64,000 nucleotides of DNA from Lysobacteraceae bacterium (GTDB lineage: Bacteria; Pseudomonadota; Gammaproteobacteria; Xanthomonadales; Xanthomonadaceae): contig JAMLIV010000002.1 in the NCBI GenBank assembly GCA_023954075.1, forward strand, positions 177,256-241,255. Reading direction: 5' to 3'. Below the pieces are notes generated by a model. It searched no databases and had not been told where the DNA came from. It saw nothing but the letters and a program-made list of their open reading frames with translations. Below, piece after piece: positions 24,761-35,375 of this stretch. Made by a program: the position numbers and the translations under genes. How positions within the stretch are numbered: position 1 is the stretch's first letter; each line of letters opens with the position of its first letter.

Positions 24761-25177
24761 TCAGTGCTCGTTGGTCGCCACGAAGCCGACCTTGGCGATG
24801 CCCACGCTCTTGGCGGTCTTCACGACGTTCTGCACGATGCGGTACTTGGTGGTCCGGTCGGCGCGGATGTCGATGCGCGGCTGCGGCTGCTTCTGGGCTT
24901 CCAGGGCGAGCTGGGACTCCAGCATCTGCTGGCTGATCGGCTCGTCGTTCCAGAAGACTTCACCATCTTCCTTGATCGCCAGCGTGATGGGGCGTCCGGT
25001 TTCCTCCGGCTTCACGTTCAACGTGGCTTCCGGCAGCTTGATCTGGATCTTGTGCGCCATCAGCGGTGCCGTGATCATGAAGATGATCAACAGCACCAGC
25101 ATCACGTCGACCAGCGGCGTGACGTTGATTTCCGCCATCGGCGCACCGCTACCGCCACCGCCGCTGCTCATTCCCAT
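24761..25177 (-). CDS. exbD: ExbD-family biopolymer transport protein (first copy)
   Basis: A 138-residue protein with a Gly-rich N-terminus, one membrane helix (INVTPLVDVMLVLLIIFMIT) with the essential Asp, and a periplasmic domain (KIQIKLPEATLNVKPEETGR). It completes the ExbB-ExbD stator that powers TonB from the proton gradient. It lies 35 nt after exbB in the same direction. Nothing unusual is visible. Confidence 0.95.
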   Translation of the reverse strand: MGMSSGGGGSGAPMAEINVTPLVDVMLVLLIIFMITAPLMAHKIQIKLPEATLNVKPEETGRPITLAIKEDGEVFWNDEPISQQMLESQLALEAQKQPQPRIDIRADRTTKYRIVQNVVKTAKSVGIAKVGFVATNEH

Positions 25178-25212
25178 GTCTTCAGCTCCATCCTGTCACC
25201 GGGCCGCCGCGA

Positions 25213-26037
25213 TCAGCGCTTGGCCACGGCGTCGCCCACGCGTGCGCCGGTGGCGAAGAAGTCGTGCAGGTCGTGCGCGAAGGCGTCGAAGCGCGCGTTC
25301 GTCTGGCTGTTGACCCGGACGAAGGCGTTGAACGCGATCACCGCCGGAATGGCGACGAACAGACCCAGCGCGGTCATGATCAGGGCTTCACCCACCGGGC
25401 CGGCGACGGCGTCGATCGAGGCCTGACCGGTGGCACCGATGCGGATCAGCGCGCCGTAGATGCCCCACACCGTACCCAGCAGGCCGACGAACGGCGCGGT
25501 GGAACCGGAGGTGGCAAGCCAGGTCTGGCCGCTTTCCAGGCGCGCGCTTTCGCGGGTCACGGCCTGACGCAGGGCGCGGTCGATGAACTCCGAGCGGCTC
25601 AGCGATTCGGCCAGGCGGCTGCCCTCGCTGCGCTGGTGGTGCAGCGCGGCCTGGGCGGCTTCCAGGGCGATCTTGGAGAACGGCTCCTTCTTGGGCTGTT
25701 CTTCCATCAGGCGGATGGCTTCGGCCGGGTTGGGCGTGTCCCAGAAGGTGCGGATCACGCGCTCGGCGCGGGCGCGCACCACGCTGTTCTTCAGGAAATT
25801 GACGACGGTGTAATACCAGGAGCCGACCGACATGACGACCAGGGTGACGAGCACCACCCAGGACACCACGAATTCGCCGGGTTTGGCGACCATTTCCTGG
25901 AAAAGATGGGAGAAACCCATCTGAGACAGCGCATCGGCATCCGATGCGCCGGCAAATCCGGGCGCCTGGGCGGCGGAGTTGACAGCAGAAGCCGCGGTCT
26001 GGTCTGCCGGCGAGGTGGAAGCTGCATCTTGTTGCAT
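25213..26037 (-). CDS. exbB: ExbB-family proton channel protein
   Basis: A 274-residue MotA/TolQ/ExbB family protein. An alanine/proline-rich N-terminal tail of about 45 residues precedes three membrane helices (around 50-75, 165-190, 205-235), with the conserved GTVWGIYGALIRIGATGQAS and GPVGEALIMTALGLFVAIPA motifs. It pairs with ExbD as the TonB motor. Fifteen nt separate it from the tonB stop, so tonB-exbB-exbD-exbD2 is very likely one operon. Confidence 0.95.
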   Translation of the reverse strand: MQQDAASTSPADQTAASAVNSAAQAPGFAGASDADALSQMGFSHLFQEMVAKPGEFVVSWVVLVTLVVMSVGSWYYTVVNFLKNSVVRARAERVIRTFWDTPNPAEAIRLMEEQPKKEPFSKIALEAAQAALHHQRSEGSRLAESLSRSEFIDRALRQAVTRESARLESGQTWLATSGSTAPFVGLLGTVWGIYGALIRIGATGQASIDAVAGPVGEALIMTALGLFVAIPAVIAFNAFVRVNSQTNARFDAFAHDLHDFFATGARVGDAVAKR

Positions 26038-26052
26038 AACGCCTGTCCCTTC

Positions 26053-26724
26053 TTAGAGATCACTGAGCTTGAACGAAATGGGTACGAGTACCCAGCTTTG
26101 GATGGCCTTGCCGTCACGCATGCCAGGGTTGAATTTCCATTCGCGGACCGCATCCATGGCGGCCCGGTCGAGCAGGCGCGAGCGGCTGGATTTTTCGATT
26201 TCGATCTGCGTCGGAGTGCCGTCCGTGCCGACCAGGACGCGCAGCACGACCTCGCCTTCCTGGCGCTGGCGTACCGCCTGCGGCGGATAGCGCGGCGGGC
26301 GATAGCGGCGATAGCTGGTGTCCTCGCTCGCGCCGTAGTTGGCCACCGGCGCGGGCGGCGCGGGCGGCGCGGGCGGCGGTGCGGGCACCGACATCGGGGT
26401 GGGATCGTCCAGGATGACGGGCGGCGGCGCGGCCGGCGTCGGCGGCGGCGGCGCGGCGCGCTCGATGATCTTGGGCGGCGGGCGCTTGGGCGGCTCCGGC
26501 GGCGGCGGCGGCGGCGGCGGGGGAGGGGGCGGCGGCTCGATGAAAGTCACTTCGACCGTCTCGGGCGCGTCATCGGCGGCCTGCGGCGGTGCCGCCGGCG
26601 TCAGCATCAGCATGAACGCCGACACGTGCAGCGCGATCGCGAAGGAAAAGCCGACCACGCGGGCCCAGCTGAACTTGCGGGCGCTGCCATCGTCGAAGCC
26701 GTAATGTGAGTCGTATTGCGTCAT
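26053..26724 (-). CDS. tonB: TonB energy transducer
   Basis: A 223-residue protein with a short cytoplasmic start, one membrane helix (about 22-42, VGFSFAIALHVSAFMLMLTP), a long proline-rich periplasmic spacer and the TonB C-terminal domain (about 135-223, RYPPQAVRQRQEGEVVLRVL and MDAVREWKFNPG). It transmits proton-motive energy to outer-membrane receptors for siderophores and other nutrients. The spacer includes 13 consecutive prolines (26497-26535), coded by a near-pure GCC/GGC tract, which would need EF-P for translation. It heads the exbB-exbD-exbD2 run. I see no clear Fur box in the 117-bp upstream gap. Confidence 0.95.
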   Translation of the reverse strand: MTQYDSHYGFDDGSARKFSWARVVGFSFAIALHVSAFMLMLTPAAPPQAADDAPETVEVTFIEPPPPPPPPPPPPPEPPKRPPPKIIERAAPPPPTPAAPPPVILDDPTPMSVPAPPPAPPAPPAPVANYGASEDTSYRRYRPPRYPPQAVRQRQEGEVVLRVLVGTDGTPTQIEIEKSSRSRLLDRAAMDAVREWKFNPGMRDGKAIQSWVLVPISFKLSDL

Positions 26725-26841
26725 GCGTGACTTGAAACCTAGGGGGTTCTGTCGCCCGCAGCCCCGCCCTGATCCGTGGATCGGGGCAATCGGCGACGGG
26801 AATGGTCTAGCTTATACCAAGCGGGCCGGCTGTGCCTACGG

Positions 26842-28113
26842 TTAACGGCTTGCGTTCTTCTTCAGCCACTCTTCAGCGGTCTGCCTGGTCTCCGGGAACT
26901 TGGCCGCTTCGCGGTAGGCGGCGATGAGCCCGGCGCGATTGCCCAGGCCGTGCTCGGCCCGTCCGATGATCACCCAGGCGTCGCCCGGACGGCGCAGGCC
27001 CTTGGCCAGCGCATCCTGCGCCATCTTCTTCGATTCGGCGTAGCGCTCCTCGTTGCTGAGCAGGCGCGACAGGTTGAGTGCCATTTCGCCGTCGCTGGCA
27101 AGCGGAACGCCCTTCTGATAGGCGGCGATGGCCTGGGGAATCTGGTCGGTGAAGTAGTACGCCTGACCCAGCGCCGTGTACACGTCCACGCCCGGCTGCA
27201 GCAGGCCCTTGGCGAGGCCATCGTTGATGACGGTGATGGCCTTGCTTTCGGCTCCCTCCATGTTGGAGTACAGGGCGTAGAGCTGGCGGTAGCCGCGTTC
27301 GTCGAGCATCCCGCGGCCGCGGCCGGTTTCCAGCAGGGCGGTGGCCTTTTCGTACTGGTCGTTCTGCGCGTACATGGTAGCGACGTTGAACAGCAAACGG
27401 GCGTCATCGGGGTTCTTGGCCAGCAGCTCCTCACCCAGCGCCGTCGCCTGGTCGAACTTCTCGGCGTTGATGTAGGAGGCCAGAAGCATCTGCACCCAGT
27501 TGTCGTGGGTTTTGTCGCTCAGTTCGATGGCGCGCTTGAGCACCGTGGCCGCTTCGTCGTAGCGTTCGGTCTGATACAGGATGCCGCCCTTGAGCGCGAG
27601 CGTCTGCGGGTCTTCCTTGCGGGTCTCGGTGAGCATGCGATCGAGCGTGGCGAGCGCATCGTCGAACCGGTCGTCCTGGTACTGCAGCTGGCCGAGCTGA
27701 AGCATGATCTGGTAGTGCGCGTTGTTGTCCAGGCCGTTGGCCTCGAGCGACTTCTTGTAGGCCTCGATCGCGCCCGGATAGTCGTTGAGCTCACCCTTGG
27801 CGATGCCGATCAGCTGGTAGGCCCAGGACTTCTCGTAGGCGCCGGCATTCTTGTTGGCACCGATGGATTCGCCCACCTGGATCACTTCGCTGAACTTCTC
27901 GGCCTCGTAGGCTTTCATCAGCTTGTCCATGTCGCGCTGCATGCGCGGGGCGGCCTTGGCGGCTGGCTCGGTGCGCGTCGCGTCCGGAAAGAGCTGTACT
28001 TTCTCGGCCGCCTTCTGCCCGCGCTTGTTGCGCTGCGCGTCGGCGGGCGCGGCGGCGACCAGGCTGAGCGCCAGGATGAGGAAAAGCGTCTTGATCAGAG
28101 GTGTGAGGTTCAT
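26842..28113 (-). CDS. Secreted TPR-repeat protein
   Basis: A 423-residue protein with a signal peptide (MNLTPLIKTLFLILALSLVA, cleavage near ADA-QRN) and tetratricopeptide repeats over most of its length, for example SWAYQLIGIAKGELNDYPGA and DARLLFNVATMYAQNDQYEK. It is periplasmic and probably a protein-protein scaffold. It lies directly upstream of tonB in the same direction (117-bp gap). TPR proteins beside TonB systems occur in Xanthomonas and Shewanella-type loci, so a link to TonB function is plausible but inferred. No enzymatic motif is visible. Confidence 0.8.
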   Translation of the reverse strand: MNLTPLIKTLFLILALSLVAAAPADAQRNKRGQKAAEKVQLFPDATRTEPAAKAAPRMQRDMDKLMKAYEAEKFSEVIQVGESIGANKNAGAYEKSWAYQLIGIAKGELNDYPGAIEAYKKSLEANGLDNNAHYQIMLQLGQLQYQDDRFDDALATLDRMLTETRKEDPQTLALKGGILYQTERYDEAATVLKRAIELSDKTHDNWVQMLLASYINAEKFDQATALGEELLAKNPDDARLLFNVATMYAQNDQYEKATALLETGRGRGMLDERGYRQLYALYSNMEGAESKAITVINDGLAKGLLQPGVDVYTALGQAYYFTDQIPQAIAAYQKGVPLASDGEMALNLSRLLSNEERYAESKKMAQDALAKGLRRPGDAWVIIGRAEHGLGNRAGLIAAYREAAKFPETRQTAEEWLKKNASR

Positions 28114-28233
28114 GGCCGATTTGTCCGGAGTAAGGCGATGGGGAATGCGCCTTCGGTGCGAGCGCCGAAGACTACTGGCAAACCGCTGCCGTGCTCAACC
28201 GTACAGAGGTCGCATTTGCGGGACAAGTTGGCA

Positions 28234-29037
28234 CTATGGACAGCGCGGTCCGCCGGCGCGACGCGCGACCTCGTACGCGGGCATCAGCGCGGGGGCCGCC
28301 TGCGCCAGCGCGCTGGCGCGTGACGCCGAGTCCGGGTGGGTCGACAGCAGCCTCGGCGGCGCTTGGCTGCCGGAACCGGCGCGGATCATGTTTTCCCACA
28401 GCTTCGCCGCTTCGCGCGGGTCGAAGCCGGCCTTGGCCATCAGTGCCTGGCCGATCTTGTCGGCCTCGGTTTCGTGCAGGCGTGAATAGGGCAGCAGCAC
28501 GCCCACCTGCGTGCCTGCGCCCAGGAGCGCGACAACCTGATTGACCTGCGCGGGTGAGGCGTTGCGCCCAACGTACGCGCCGGCCAGTCCCATGCCGGCC
28601 TCGGCCAGCGCGCTCTGGGAGAGTCGCTCGGCCGAATGGCGGGCGATGACGTGGCCGATCTCGTGCCCGATGACGGCGGCGAGCTGGTCCTGGTTGGCGG
28701 CCACCTTGAACATGCCGGTGTTGATGCCGACCTTGCCGCCCGGAAGGGCGAAGGCGTTGGGCGAGTCGACCGCGAAGACCTGCGTTTCCCAATCCAGCGC
28801 CTGCCAGTCGGCGGGCAGCTGTGCGACCAGCTGGCGAACGATGCAGGACGCCGTATCCGCCTTGCGCGCGTCGGTCGACAGCTTGTCGGTTTGCTTCATC
28901 TGCTGAAAGGTGGCCAGGCCCATGCGGTTGACGTCCGCATCGGACACCATCAGGAGCTGCCGACGCCCGGTGGGCGAGGTCGCGCAGGCGGTCAGCAGGA
29001 GCAGGGCGAGGCCTGCCAGAACAAGTCGCCATGACAT
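28234..29037 (-). CDS. M48 family metallopeptidase, lipoprotein
   Basis: A 267-residue protein starting at ATG 29037 with a signal sequence and lipobox (LALLLLTACATSPTG). The zinc motif is HEIGHVIARHSAERLSQ (about 136-152), with the third ligand Glu in SRLHETEADKIG, as in LoiP/YcaL- and BepA-type peptidases. Such enzymes act in the periplasm on misfolded outer-membrane proteins. The mature protein would be anchored to the outer membrane by lipid. It sits between the ATP-grasp/transglutaminase pair and the TPR gene, all in the same direction. An upstream extension to 29145 lacks a signal sequence. Confidence 0.9.
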   Translation of the reverse strand: MSWRLVLAGLALLLLTACATSPTGRRQLLMVSDADVNRMGLATFQQMKQTDKLSTDARKADTASCIVRQLVAQLPADWQALDWETQVFAVDSPNAFALPGGKVGINTGMFKVAANQDQLAAVIGHEIGHVIARHSAERLSQSALAEAGMGLAGAYVGRNASPAQVNQVVALLGAGTQVGVLLPYSRLHETEADKIGQALMAKAGFDPREAAKLWENMIRAGSGSQAPPRLLSTHPDSASRASALAQAAPALMPAYEVARRAGGPRCP

Positions 29038-29113
29038 CGCACGTCCTCCAGCAGCGTTGGTGTCCCGGATGATACGGCGACTGCAGCGCCAGCGCAGCTT
29101 TGGCCCGCCGCGT

Positions 29114-30079
29114 TCAGCCCAGAGTCGGAAAGTTCTGCCGCGCAAACTCGACCCGCTCGCCCGGATCCTTCGACAGGCGGCCGCTTTCGATGAGCGCCTC
29201 GACCTTGGCCAGACGGTGGCCCAGGCCGTTGCCGTTGGCGATCTGGATGGCGAGGCCGGGGCGTGCGTTGAGCTCCAGGATCATCGGCCCGAGGTTGCGA
29301 TCCAGCACGAAGTCGACCCCGATGTAGCCCAGTCCGGACAGCTCGTGGCAGCGCGAGGCCATTTCGAGCAGGGCATCCCAGTGCGGAATGCGCAGCCCCA
29401 CGATGCTGTGTTCGGTATCAGGGTGCTCGCGCACGATTTCGGTGCCCCAGACGCCGCGCCGGGTGATGCCGGTGGGAATGTCGATGCCCACACCGATGGC
29501 CCCCTGGTGCAGGTTGGCCTTGCCATCGGACATGCGCGTGGGCAGGCGGATCATCGCCATCACCGGATAGCCCATGAAGACGATGATGCGAACGTCCGGC
29601 ACCCCGCGAAAGCTCACCTGATCGAAGATCGGATCGAACTGGACGCAGTATTCCACCAGCAGGTGATCGGGCTGCCCGCCCAGCGAGAACAGGCCCGAGA
29701 GCCCGTTGGAAAGGTGGTGGTTGAACTCTTCGCGCGTCATGAGCTGGCCGTTGGAGCGCCGGTACTTGTCGCCACGCCGGCCGCTGATGACGAGGATGCC
29801 GTCGCCGCCGGAGCCGTGCGCCGGCTTCACCACGAACTGCTCGCGCGCGGCGAGCGTCTCGTGCAACCGGGCGATCTCGTGCTCGGCCCGCACCACGGCG
29901 TAGAGCTCGGGCACCGGCAGGCCGGCCTGGATCGCGAGTTGCTTGGTGATGAGCTTGTCATCGACGCGCGGGTAGAACTTGCGCTGGTTGTAGCGCAGCA
30001 CGTAGTTGGCGTTGCGCTCGCCGATCCCGATCAGGCCGATCTCGCGCAGGCGGCGGGCGGTGCGAAAAAGACCGTACAT
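29114..30079 (-). CDS. Alpha-L-glutamate ligase-related ATP-grasp protein
   Basis: A 321-residue RimK-related ATP-grasp protein. Features: NANYVLRYNQRKFYPRVDDK, the nucleotide-binding QFVVKPAHGSGGDGILVISG, and the metal/ATP segment GPMILELNARPGLAIQIANG at the C-terminal end. The family (TIGR02291-like) is predicted to add amino acids or peptides by ATP-dependent ligation. It is separated by 3 nt from the inactive-transglutaminase membrane protein, a pairing known to recur in gammaproteobacteria. The substrate is unknown. The position next to gyrB is conserved in relatives, as far as I recall. Confidence 0.88.
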   Translation of the reverse strand: MYGLFRTARRLREIGLIGIGERNANYVLRYNQRKFYPRVDDKLITKQLAIQAGLPVPELYAVVRAEHEIARLHETLAAREQFVVKPAHGSGGDGILVISGRRGDKYRRSNGQLMTREEFNHHLSNGLSGLFSLGGQPDHLLVEYCVQFDPIFDQVSFRGVPDVRIIVFMGYPVMAMIRLPTRMSDGKANLHQGAIGVGIDIPTGITRRGVWGTEIVREHPDTEHSIVGLRIPHWDALLEMASRCHELSGLGYIGVDFVLDRNLGPMILELNARPGLAIQIANGNGLGHRLAKVEALIESGRLSKDPGERVEFARQNFPTLG

Positions 30080-30082
30080 GGC

Positions 30083-31666
30083 TCAGCCCGCGACGCTGCC
30101 GCTGTCGGCGGGTGGCGCGGGTGGCGGATCACGCGGCTGCTCCGACTCGCGCGCCAGATTGCGGAAGCGGAACAGCTCGGAGAGCCGATAGCCCGAATAG
30201 CGCCCCAGCACCAGGGTCAGCGCGAGCAGCACAAGGAGCGCCTCGGGGAAAACGAAGACGAAGTGTTCGATCGGATCCCAGCTCATCACCAGATAGGCCA
30301 GTGCGGCCACCAGCAGGGTGCCCACGGCTTCGCGCAGGGCCGATCCGCCGCCGCGCTCGTCCCAGGCGATGGAGATGCGCTCGATGGTCATGGCCATGAT
30401 CACCATCGGGAACAGCGCCACCGAGAGACCCACCTCGACGCCGAGGCGGTTGGACACCACGGAAACCGCCGCCATCAGCAGCACCACGATGATCAGGATC
30501 GCGGTCAGGCGCGGCACCAGCAGCAGGCGCAATCGCTCCATGTAGAAGCGCACCAGCAGACCCAGGCCGATCACCACCACGAACAGCACGATGCCGGCGA
30601 CCAGGGCGGTCTCGCGGAACGCCAGCGCGATCAGCACCGGCATGAAGGTGCCGTAGGTCTTCACGCCCACGAGGTTGCGCAGGACCAGCATGATGAACGC
30701 GCCCAGCGGCACCAGCAGGAGGGTGCGGTAGACCTCCTGCGCCTGCAGCGGCAGGCTGAGCAGCGAATAGTTGACCAGGTTGGCGTTCTGCACTTCCAGG
30801 CGGCGTTCGGCCACCGCCATGGCGTCGGCGAGATTGCGCGACACGGTGTACTCGACGCGCGCGCCCGGGTTGTCGTCCACGTTCAGGATATCGGGCCCGC
30901 TGCGCGACCACAGGAACAGGTCGCGCGGCCAGCCTTCGGCCGCGCTGCGCGGGTCGATGGTGGCCCAGCGCACGCCGTTGTGGACCTGCAGCCAGGGCAG
31001 CATCGCCTCGTCGCGATGGGTATCACCCAGGGTGAAACCGTAGATCACGCGGGCGGGAATGTGGCGCGTGCTCAGGAGCTGGACGAGGAAGCCGGCGCGC
31101 TCGGCCGGATCCTGCAGGCGCTCGGACAGCAGCGCGACTTCCTGACTCCCGTTGTCGGTGCTGAAGCGGCGCACCAGTTCCTGGGCGAAGGTGACGATGT
31201 CGGCGGAGCCTTCCCGCACCTGGCCCAGCAGGGTTTGCGCGGCGGTGGCCCAGGGTTCCTCCAGTTCCGCCACGGGGCCGACCTTGGGCGGGTCGTCGAA
31301 CGCCGGGTCCGCATCCTGCCCGCGCACCACGGTGGCGCGGTAGTACAGCGCCTGCTTGCCGCTGGCGCGGCGGATGGTCCACTGCGCCTCGCGCTCGTCG
31401 CGGCGGACTTCCTCCAGCAGCGAGTAGCCACGCGCGATGAAGCGCTCGTCCAGGATGGTGAATCCGGGCGGGTTGGTCGGCAGCAGCAGGTTGACCTTGT
31501 TGGCGGCGCGGCGCGGGGTGAACTCCACCCGCGCCTGCACCGACCAGACCTCGACTTCGGTCGCCGGCTGCAGCGGAAAATTCAGCACCTTCCACTTGTA
31601 GACGATCGCCGCAAGGCCTGCGATCGCGATGAGCGCAGCAAGAAGGTACAGCTGTAGTTTTTTCAT
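30083..31666 (-). CDS. Inactive transglutaminase fused to seven transmembrane helices
   Basis: A 527-residue membrane protein. An N-terminal helix (5-22) anchors a periplasmic transglutaminase-like domain (about 170-300: LVQLLSTRHIPARVIYGFTL, HNGVRWATIDPRSA) in which the catalytic Cys is missing. The C-terminal half has about seven helices (320-510; AFIMLVLRNLVGVKTYGTFM, GILVRFYMERL-type loops). This matches the Pfam pair of an inactive transglutaminase with a 7TM region. It lies 3 nt before the ATP-grasp gene and 15 nt after gyrB. Function is unknown; a membrane-bound peptide modification system is the usual proposal. Confidence 0.85.
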   Translation of the reverse strand: MKKLQLYLLAALIAIAGLAAIVYKWKVLNFPLQPATEVEVWSVQARVEFTPRRAANKVNLLLPTNPPGFTILDERFIARGYSLLEEVRRDEREAQWTIRRASGKQALYYRATVVRGQDADPAFDDPPKVGPVAELEEPWATAAQTLLGQVREGSADIVTFAQELVRRFSTDNGSQEVALLSERLQDPAERAGFLVQLLSTRHIPARVIYGFTLGDTHRDEAMLPWLQVHNGVRWATIDPRSAAEGWPRDLFLWSRSGPDILNVDDNPGARVEYTVSRNLADAMAVAERRLEVQNANLVNYSLLSLPLQAQEVYRTLLLVPLGAFIMLVLRNLVGVKTYGTFMPVLIALAFRETALVAGIVLFVVVIGLGLLVRFYMERLRLLLVPRLTAILIIVVLLMAAVSVVSNRLGVEVGLSVALFPMVIMAMTIERISIAWDERGGGSALREAVGTLLVAALAYLVMSWDPIEHFVFVFPEALLVLLALTLVLGRYSGYRLSELFRFRNLARESEQPRDPPPAPPADSGSVAG

Positions 31667-31681
31667 GGCGAGAGGCTACGC

Positions 31682-34135
<2,454 letters not shown>

Positions 34136-34180
34136 TCACGCTTCGCCGCAGGGCAAAGCGTAGAAGGAATACGGGAGCTT

Positions 34181-35281
34181 TCAGTATAGCAGCGCCGCAA
34201 CACGCCCTTGTTCCACGTGGAACATGCGCATCGGGCGGCAGGATGCGTGCGGCAACTCCGGCGCGGCGGTGGCCGTAATGAAGGACTGTGCCGGCACCGA
34301 GGCCAGCCATTCGAGCGTATGTGCCAGATGACCGCGATCGAGCTCGGAGGGCAGATCGTCCAGCACCAGAACCGGCCACTGCCCGCGGACCTCGGCGAAG
34401 GCCTGCGCCTGCGCGAGCAGGCAGGACAGGACGACCAGCTTTTCCTGCCCGCGCGACAGCATTTCGCGCACCGGGGCTGCTTCGAAAGCGAGGCTCCAGT
34501 CGGCGCGGTGCGGACCGACCGAGGTGTGACCCAGCGCCTGATCCCGGCCGCGCGCCTGCCACAGCGCGGCGAGCAGGCCGGTTTCGCCGTCGCTGGCGGG
34601 CGATCCACCCGAAGAGTACTTCGGCGTCACAGCCCCCAGACCCGGCGCAAAACGGGCAACCATTGCGCTCAGTCCGGGCTGGAGCCGGGCCAGCCAGGCC
34701 TCGCGCAGCCGGGTCAGCGCGGCACCGTGCAGCGCCAGTTCGTGCTCCCAGGGATCCAGATTCGCGGAAACCATCGGCTGCTTCAGCAGCGCGTTGCGCT
34801 GCCGCAGGGCGCGCTGGTACCGCCGCCAGATCGATAGAAAATCAGGTTCCACGTGGAACAAAGCCCAGTCGATGAATCGCCGCCGGTGTTCGGACCCGCC
34901 CGAAATCAGGGCGTGGCTGCCCGGCTCGAAACACACCACAGCCAGTTCCTGAAAAAGCCGCGTCAACGCCTCGACCGCCTGGCCATCGATCCGCGCCGAC
35001 CAGGCGCGCAGGCTGCGCGACAGGCCCATGCCGACGCGCCGCTCCATGGGCTCGGCCACGATCTCGCTGTAGACGCGCAACTCGGGCTGCCCCCGGCGGA
35101 TCAGCGCATCGCGCACGCCGCCGCGGAAGGAGCGGCCGCTGGACAGGAGCTGGATGGCTTCGAGCACCGTGGTTTTGCCGGTGCCGTTGTCCCCAACCAG
35201 AACATTGATCCCGGTGCCGGGCTCCAGCCGCGCCTCGCGGAACACGCGCAGGTCTTCGAGACTCAGGCTCGCAAGGCGCAT
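34181..35281 (-). CDS. recF: DNA replication and repair protein RecF
   Basis: A 366-residue SMC-like ATPase that helps load RecA at gaps. Walker A is VLVGDNGTGKTTVLEAIQLL (about 28-47), the signature motif is MLSRGQEKLVVLSCLLAQAQ and Walker B is WPVLVLDDLPSELDRGHLAH. It lies between dnaN and gyrB. Unusually, two parS-like sequences are embedded in its coding sequence, both encoding Phe-His-Val-Glu (ALFHVEPDFLS and MRMFHVEQGRV). Confidence 0.98.
   Translation of the reverse strand: MRLASLSLEDLRVFREARLEPGTGINVLVGDNGTGKTTVLEAIQLLSSGRSFRGGVRDALIRRGQPELRVYSEIVAEPMERRVGMGLSRSLRAWSARIDGQAVEALTRLFQELAVVCFEPGSHALISGGSEHRRRFIDWALFHVEPDFLSIWRRYQRALRQRNALLKQPMVSANLDPWEHELALHGAALTRLREAWLARLQPGLSAMVARFAPGLGAVTPKYSSGGSPASDGETGLLAALWQARGRDQALGHTSVGPHRADWSLAFEAAPVREMLSRGQEKLVVLSCLLAQAQAFAEVRGQWPVLVLDDLPSELDRGHLAHTLEWLASVPAQSFITATAAPELPHASCRPMRMFHVEQGRVAALLY
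34209..34224. promoter_or_regulatory. parS-like ParB binding site 1
   Basis: TGTTCCACGTGGAACA is a perfect 16-bp palindrome and matches the parS class TGTTNCACGTGNAACA. It lies in the last codons of recF, about 2.4 kb from the likely origin, where parS sites cluster in many bacteria. No parA or parB gene is in the window. Confidence 0.8.
34845..34860. promoter_or_regulatory. parS-like ParB binding site 2
   Basis: GGTTCCACGTGGAACA differs from the perfect palindrome only in its first base. It lies inside recF 636 bp from site 1, in the same reading frame context (Phe-His-Val-Glu codons). Confidence 0.7.
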
Positions 35282-35375
35282 GGTCGCTCCGAAAAACGAC
35301 GGCCGCGGATGACGTCGCCCGATCGCGGGCCGCCTGCCTGCGACCCGGCAGCGACCGGGCTCACCGCGCGACCGT

